From positions 2,164,501-2,228,500 of the forward strand of contig NZ_JAUCEU010000007.1 of NCBI RefSeq assembly GCF_030348765.1: DNA of 64,000 nt, given 5' to 3'. Numbering within the stretch: the first letter of the stretch is position 1; each line of letters begins with the position of its first letter. The notes under the pieces are model-generated. The model searched no databases and had not been told where the DNA came from. It saw only the letters and a list, made by a program, of their open reading frames with translations. Below are positions 61,051 through 64,000 of this stretch, piece after piece. Position numbers and translations under genes: made by a program. Origin of the DNA: Neobacillus sp. CF12 (GTDB taxonomy: Bacteria; Bacillota; Bacilli; Bacillales; Cytobacillaceae).

Positions 61051-62124
61051 TTATTCCTCAGGTTTTTGAATAAAGTTTTGAGTATAATATTTTTGATAAA
61101 CCCCCACGCCTAAATGAGTGTATTCCTCATTTAATAAAGACTCCCGATGGCCTTTACTATTTAACCAACCTTCAGCTACTGCGGGGCCATCTGTGTAATT
61201 AGCAGCAATATTCTCACCTGCAGACTTATAGGCAACATTTGCAGTTTCTAACCTATCGGAAAGGCTGCCAAATCTCTTAGAAGTATGAGAGAAATCATCA
61301 CTTTCCGACATATCCTTACTATGACCATAGGCAACTTCTGAAGTCTCTTGGTCCCATTCTAACGCATTTACATTATGCCTTAGTCGCATAACATTGGTGA
61401 TATCAAGTATTTCCTTCTCTGCCCCTTGTTCAATTATTCTCCACATCTCTTCGTTTGGTTCAGCCACTTCAAGTAATTCTCCGCTATAGACTAGTTCGTA
61501 TGGTCGCTGTTTAATTAAGGTTTCATCATTCAAAAAGCGGACGCTCGATAGACTTCCAGTAAATTTATCAATATATAATTGGACAAAAACATCTCCCAAT
61601 TTAATTAATGGACGAATATTCAAATCAGTGTCATTTAATTCAAAACGATAAGAATTCCCTTTAAATTCAATATCTAAATTTGTATCAATGTATTGTGTAT
61701 TAAAGATCTCCTCAATTGGCTGTCCAATTTTAAAGGGGGCAACATCCACATTATCTCCTATTGCAAACACAGTCACTACTATGTTATTCTCCACACCAAC
61801 CTGTACATACCGAGAGTAGTCATTATTATAAACGTACCATTGATAACCATATAAAGATTCATCAATTCTTTGTGGTTCCCCTAATATTTCTTTCAATTGA
61901 GTCAGGTTTTGGCCAATTAATAATCCCATCCCACTGTTTGGACGCTCAGCAGATGCTTTCTCTTGAATACTTTTTTCCTGATTTTGATATAATGATTTAT
62001 TCATTTCTAACGTATGTTCATCAGTTATTAGAACTTCATTACCGCCATTTTCATTTATACTTACATAAAAACCAATGGTCACGAAAATAGACGCTAGGAT
62101 GAGTATTCTGAAGAGAGTACGCAG
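61051..62124 (-). CDS. ylbC: CAP-domain secreted/anchored protein YlbC
   Basis: About 357 aa. An N-terminal domain with CAP-associated repeats (about 60-210, QNLTQLKEILGEP and IGQPIEEIF) precedes a C-terminal SCP/CAP domain with H-x-x-DM, AGENIA and the GWLNSKGHRESLL motif. Start assignment is unusual: a CTG at 62124 follows GAGGGTGA by 6 nt and restores a hydrophobic leader (RTLFRILILASIFVTIGF); the in-frame GTG at 62082 has no SD and lies inside that leader. Confidence 0.85.
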   Translation of the reverse strand: MRTLFRILILASIFVTIGFYVSINENGGNEVLITDEHTLEMNKSLYQNQEKSIQEKASAERPNSGMGLLIGQNLTQLKEILGEPQRIDESLYGYQWYVYNNDYSRYVQVGVENNIVVTVFAIGDNVDVAPFKIGQPIEEIFNTQYIDTNLDIEFKGNSYRFELNDTDLNIRPLIKLGDVFVQLYIDKFTGSLSSVRFLNDETLIKQRPYELVYSGELLEVAEPNEEMWRIIEQGAEKEILDITNVMRLRHNVNALEWDQETSEVAYGHSKDMSESDDFSHTSKRFGSLSDRLETANVAYKSAGENIAANYTDGPAVAEGWLNSKGHRESLLNEEYTHLGVGVYQKYYTQNFIQKPEE

Positions 62125-62246
62125 ATGTATTCACCCTCTCTAAACTTTCTATTTCATTTATATGCTTACTTTCAATAATTATATCACCATTATCATTGCT
62201 AGTAATAGCGAATATTAAACTTGTCAGAAAAATATAATTTACGTAA

Positions 62247-62275
62247 AAAAACAGATACACCAATTGATGTATCTG
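62247..62275 (-). terminator. ylbB terminator
   Basis: Stem AACAGATACA/TGTATCTGTT then seven T on the minus strand. The rest of the ylbC-ylbB gap is AT-rich. Confidence 0.85.
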
Positions 62276-62286
62276 TTCTTTGTTAT

Positions 62287-62721
62287 TTAATGTTGTACTC
62301 CATTATAATTTTGCTCAGAGATTTCAGTAAGTGCTTCTTTAGCCTGGTCATCCGTCATTTTTCTAATGGCAAAATCTCCAAGAGAAACAATGCCAATTAA
62401 TTTATCCCCTTCTACTACTGGAAGTCGGCGTATTTGATGTTCGGCCATTAATTCCGCTGCTTCTTTAGTTGTTGCATCTGCGTTAATGGTAACAAGCTTA
62501 CTGCTCATTATATCTTCTACTTTGGTTGAACCAGGATGTTTTTCGGCGACGCCTCTCACAACAATATCTCGGTCGGTAATCATACCAACAATCTTATCCT
62601 GGTCGACTATGGGAATAGCCCCGACATTTAATTCTTTCATTTTTACAGCAACCTCAAACACATTATCCAGCAAAGTACAACACTCTACATTATCCGTCAT
62701 GATATCACGTATCTTTTCCAA
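62287..62721 (-). CDS. ylbB: CBS-domain protein YlbB
   Basis: 144 aa, two CBS domains (about 7-60 and 72-125), each with the VGAIPIVD/RRLPVVE core and GMITDRDI. Such pairs bind adenine nucleotides; ligand unknown. Matches B. subtilis YlbB by position and length. Confidence 0.92.
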   Translation of the reverse strand: MEKIRDIMTDNVECCTLLDNVFEVAVKMKELNVGAIPIVDQDKIVGMITDRDIVVRGVAEKHPGSTKVEDIMSSKLVTINADATTKEAAELMAEHQIRRLPVVEGDKLIGIVSLGDFAIRKMTDDQAKEALTEISEQNYNGVQH

Positions 62722-62886
62722 TTCTACGCCCCCAATTTTACATATATATTCTTAACATTTTCTTATCCTTTCCTAAAATGAATGATTTATTCGATGATGT
62801 ATTCATTGCAAGTTTACACAATTTCAACTATTATTAAATTGAATTAATTTGCTTGGGTAAGGCATTGTTTCTAGGAGGGACTATTT

Positions 62887-63246
62887 ATGAAATTCGAAAA
62901 TACTGGCTTAGAAAAGTTAAAAGCTGACTTAAACCGTTTAGATGACGTAATGCTTGAGTACGGTTTAGTCCGTGAAGGTCAGTGGGATTACGAACGTGTT
63001 ACATACGACCGTAAGTTTGAGTTAAAAGAAGGGACATTTTACTTACGTGTCCGCGGCTATGCTATTGAAGGAAATGTGGATTCCAATAAGGCGGTTATTG
63101 AATTGCTTACACCGTTACTAGGGAAACACTATTATCCCCATGGTGTAGAATATGGTGAAGGCGAAAACTTCCCAACATCGCTAGTAAATCAATGTAAAAA
63201 AATTCTTGATGAAGTAAAAACAGAAGTTGAGAAATTCGCATTATAA
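62887..63246 (+). CDS. ylbA: YugN-like protein YlbA
   Basis: 119 aa YugN family (WDYERVTYDRKFE, FYLRVRGYAIEG, LLGKHYYPHGVEYGE). Function unknown. SD AGGAGGG 8 nt before ATG. Followed by a terminator hairpin (63254-63278). Confidence 0.88.
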   Translation: MKFENTGLEKLKADLNRLDDVMLEYGLVREGQWDYERVTYDRKFELKEGTFYLRVRGYAIEGNVDSNKAVIELLTPLLGKHYYPHGVEYGEGENFPTSLVNQCKKILDEVKTEVEKFAL

Positions 63247-63253
63247 ACAAATC

Positions 63254-63288
63254 GACGCATGAAAACAATTCATGCGTCACTTTTTTTA
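63254..63288. terminator. ylbA terminator
   Basis: 8 bp stem GACGCATG/CATGCGTC and T7 run at 63281-63287; its U tract reaches the 3' end of the convergent acetyltransferase gene. Confidence 0.85.
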
Positions 63289-64000
63289 AAAGAAGTCATA
63301 AAAGAATGGCTTATTAAATGGAAATAGTTCTTCTAAATCTGCTATTTCTTCTTCCTTGCCCTTGATGTAACCTAACTCATACAATTCAGCAGGACGTTTA
63401 TAACCAAATAGTAAGGCAGTCAATGAATTAATATCTAACCTTACCCCTCTTTGCGGAGGCTGTACACAATTACTTCCAGGCTTTTCTTTATAAACCTTCA
63501 CTTCTCCATCAGCAATTAGGTAACTTCCAATATTCCAAGGCGCATATTCATCCTCAAGGTGCAGGAATACCTTTTTACCTATATCCTTAAAAGAATATTT
63601 TAATAAGCATTGCTCAGCATCGACAATGCGTGCCATAAAATAAGGAGTTACTTCCATTTTTACTTTTGGCTGATGTAATGTAAATGGTAAAAGTTCATGG
63701 CTAGAGGTTAGAATGCTGACTTCTTCAACCATAGAGTCATGCTGACAAATAAAATTCCATAATCCACACCTTGCCTCTTGTGTTAAAACTACAAACTCTT
63801 GAACATCCATTTTTCGTTCTTTTACTTCATATAATAAATAACCCTGCGCTTCACTATTTTGGTTGTAATAGACAGCAATCTGTCCATCTCCATAAATGTT
63901 ATTTGCCCACCATGTTCGATCACGAACAAGCATCCCCATATATTTCTTACTAAACTGAGCATAGACTGTTTCAATGTCAGGATGATGAGTTTCTTTTGTA
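63286..64000 (-). CDS. Eis-like GNAT acetyltransferase (5' end beyond window)
   Basis: The frame stays open from 63286 through the right edge (238 residues visible); the ATG at 63939 is internal, since upstream residues (HHPDIETVYAQFSKKY) continue the Eis pattern before GMLVRD..WW. The visible part is the second GNAT-like domain and the C-terminal sterol-carrier-like domain ending in PFNKPFFYDFF. The N-terminal acetyl-CoA domain is off-window, so activity cannot be judged. Confidence 0.85.
   Translation of the reverse strand, partial: TKETHHPDIETVYAQFSKKYMGMLVRDRTWWANNIYGDGQIAVYYNQNSEAQGYLLYEVKERKMDVQEFVVLTQEARCGLWNFICQHDSMVEEVSILTSSHELLPFTLHQPKVKMEVTPYFMARIVDAEQCLLKYSFKDIGKKVFLHLEDEYAPWNIGSYLIADGEVKVYKEKPGSNCVQPPQRGVRLDINSLTALLFGYKRPAELYELGYIKGKEEEIADLEELFPFNKPFFYDFF

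Noticed and set aside
62051..62263. 70 aa minus-strand frame overlapping the start of ylbC
   Set aside because: It competes with the ylbC leader frame, which encodes a coherent hydrophobic signal; this frame has no family resemblance. A frameshift joining it to ylbC is not needed.

Overview
The window is a chromosomal segment of a low-GC, endospore-forming Firmicute of the Bacillaceae. The protein sequences look closest to Bacillus/Neobacillus relatives of B. subtilis. The evidence is the pyr operon with three PyrR attenuators, an Ile T-box, the division and cell-wall (dcw) cluster carrying spoVD, spoVE and spoIIGA-sigE-sigG, and the complete ylb neighbourhood. Both window edges cut a gene: pyrD on the left and an Eis-like acetyltransferase on the right. 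Almost everything up to 47 kb is on the minus strand, so operons read right to left.

Layout. 1-10.4 kb: pyrimidine operon pyrR-pyrP-pyrB-pyrC-carA-carB-pyrK-pyrD. 10.4-12.1 kb: rluD-type pseudouridine synthase, lspA, ylyA. 12.2-15.4 kb: ileS behind a T-box leader. 15.4-19.4 kb: divIVA, ylmH, ylmG, sepF, ylmE, pgeF, ylmC. 19.4-22.3 kb: sigG, sigE, spoIIGA. 22.6-42.4 kb: dcw cluster mraZ-rsmH-ftsL-pbpB-spoVD-murE-(orphan Mur-ligase N-domain)-mraY-murD-spoVE-murG-murB-divIB-ylxW-ylxX-sbp-ftsA-ftsZ. 42.4-47.4 kb: bshC, a DUF3397-like membrane protein, panE and a split acyl-CoA carboxylase pair. 47.8-63.3 kb: ylbP back to ylbA, mixed strands, with a few lineage-specific small genes inserted.

The sections work together. 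Pyrimidine synthesis feeds UDP-sugars, the Mur enzymes build lipid II, and the SEDS/PBP proteins and divisome use it. At sporulation the same region supplies the sigma cascade: a Spo0A-type spoIIG promoter, a sigma-H-type promoter before ftsAZ, a sigma-F-type promoter before sigG, and sigma-E-type promoters before ylbJ and spoVD.

I see no defence island, prophage, CRISPR array or biosynthetic cluster. The least explained items are: a stand-alone MurF-like N-terminal domain exactly where murF sits in most dcw clusters; four copies of a structured 240-300 bp repeat with terminal inverted repeats, one of which separates spoVE from murG; a structured putative RNA with a plus-strand terminator between rsmD and the next gene; and a hairpin that puts the spoVD Shine-Dalgarno (SD) sequence in its loop.
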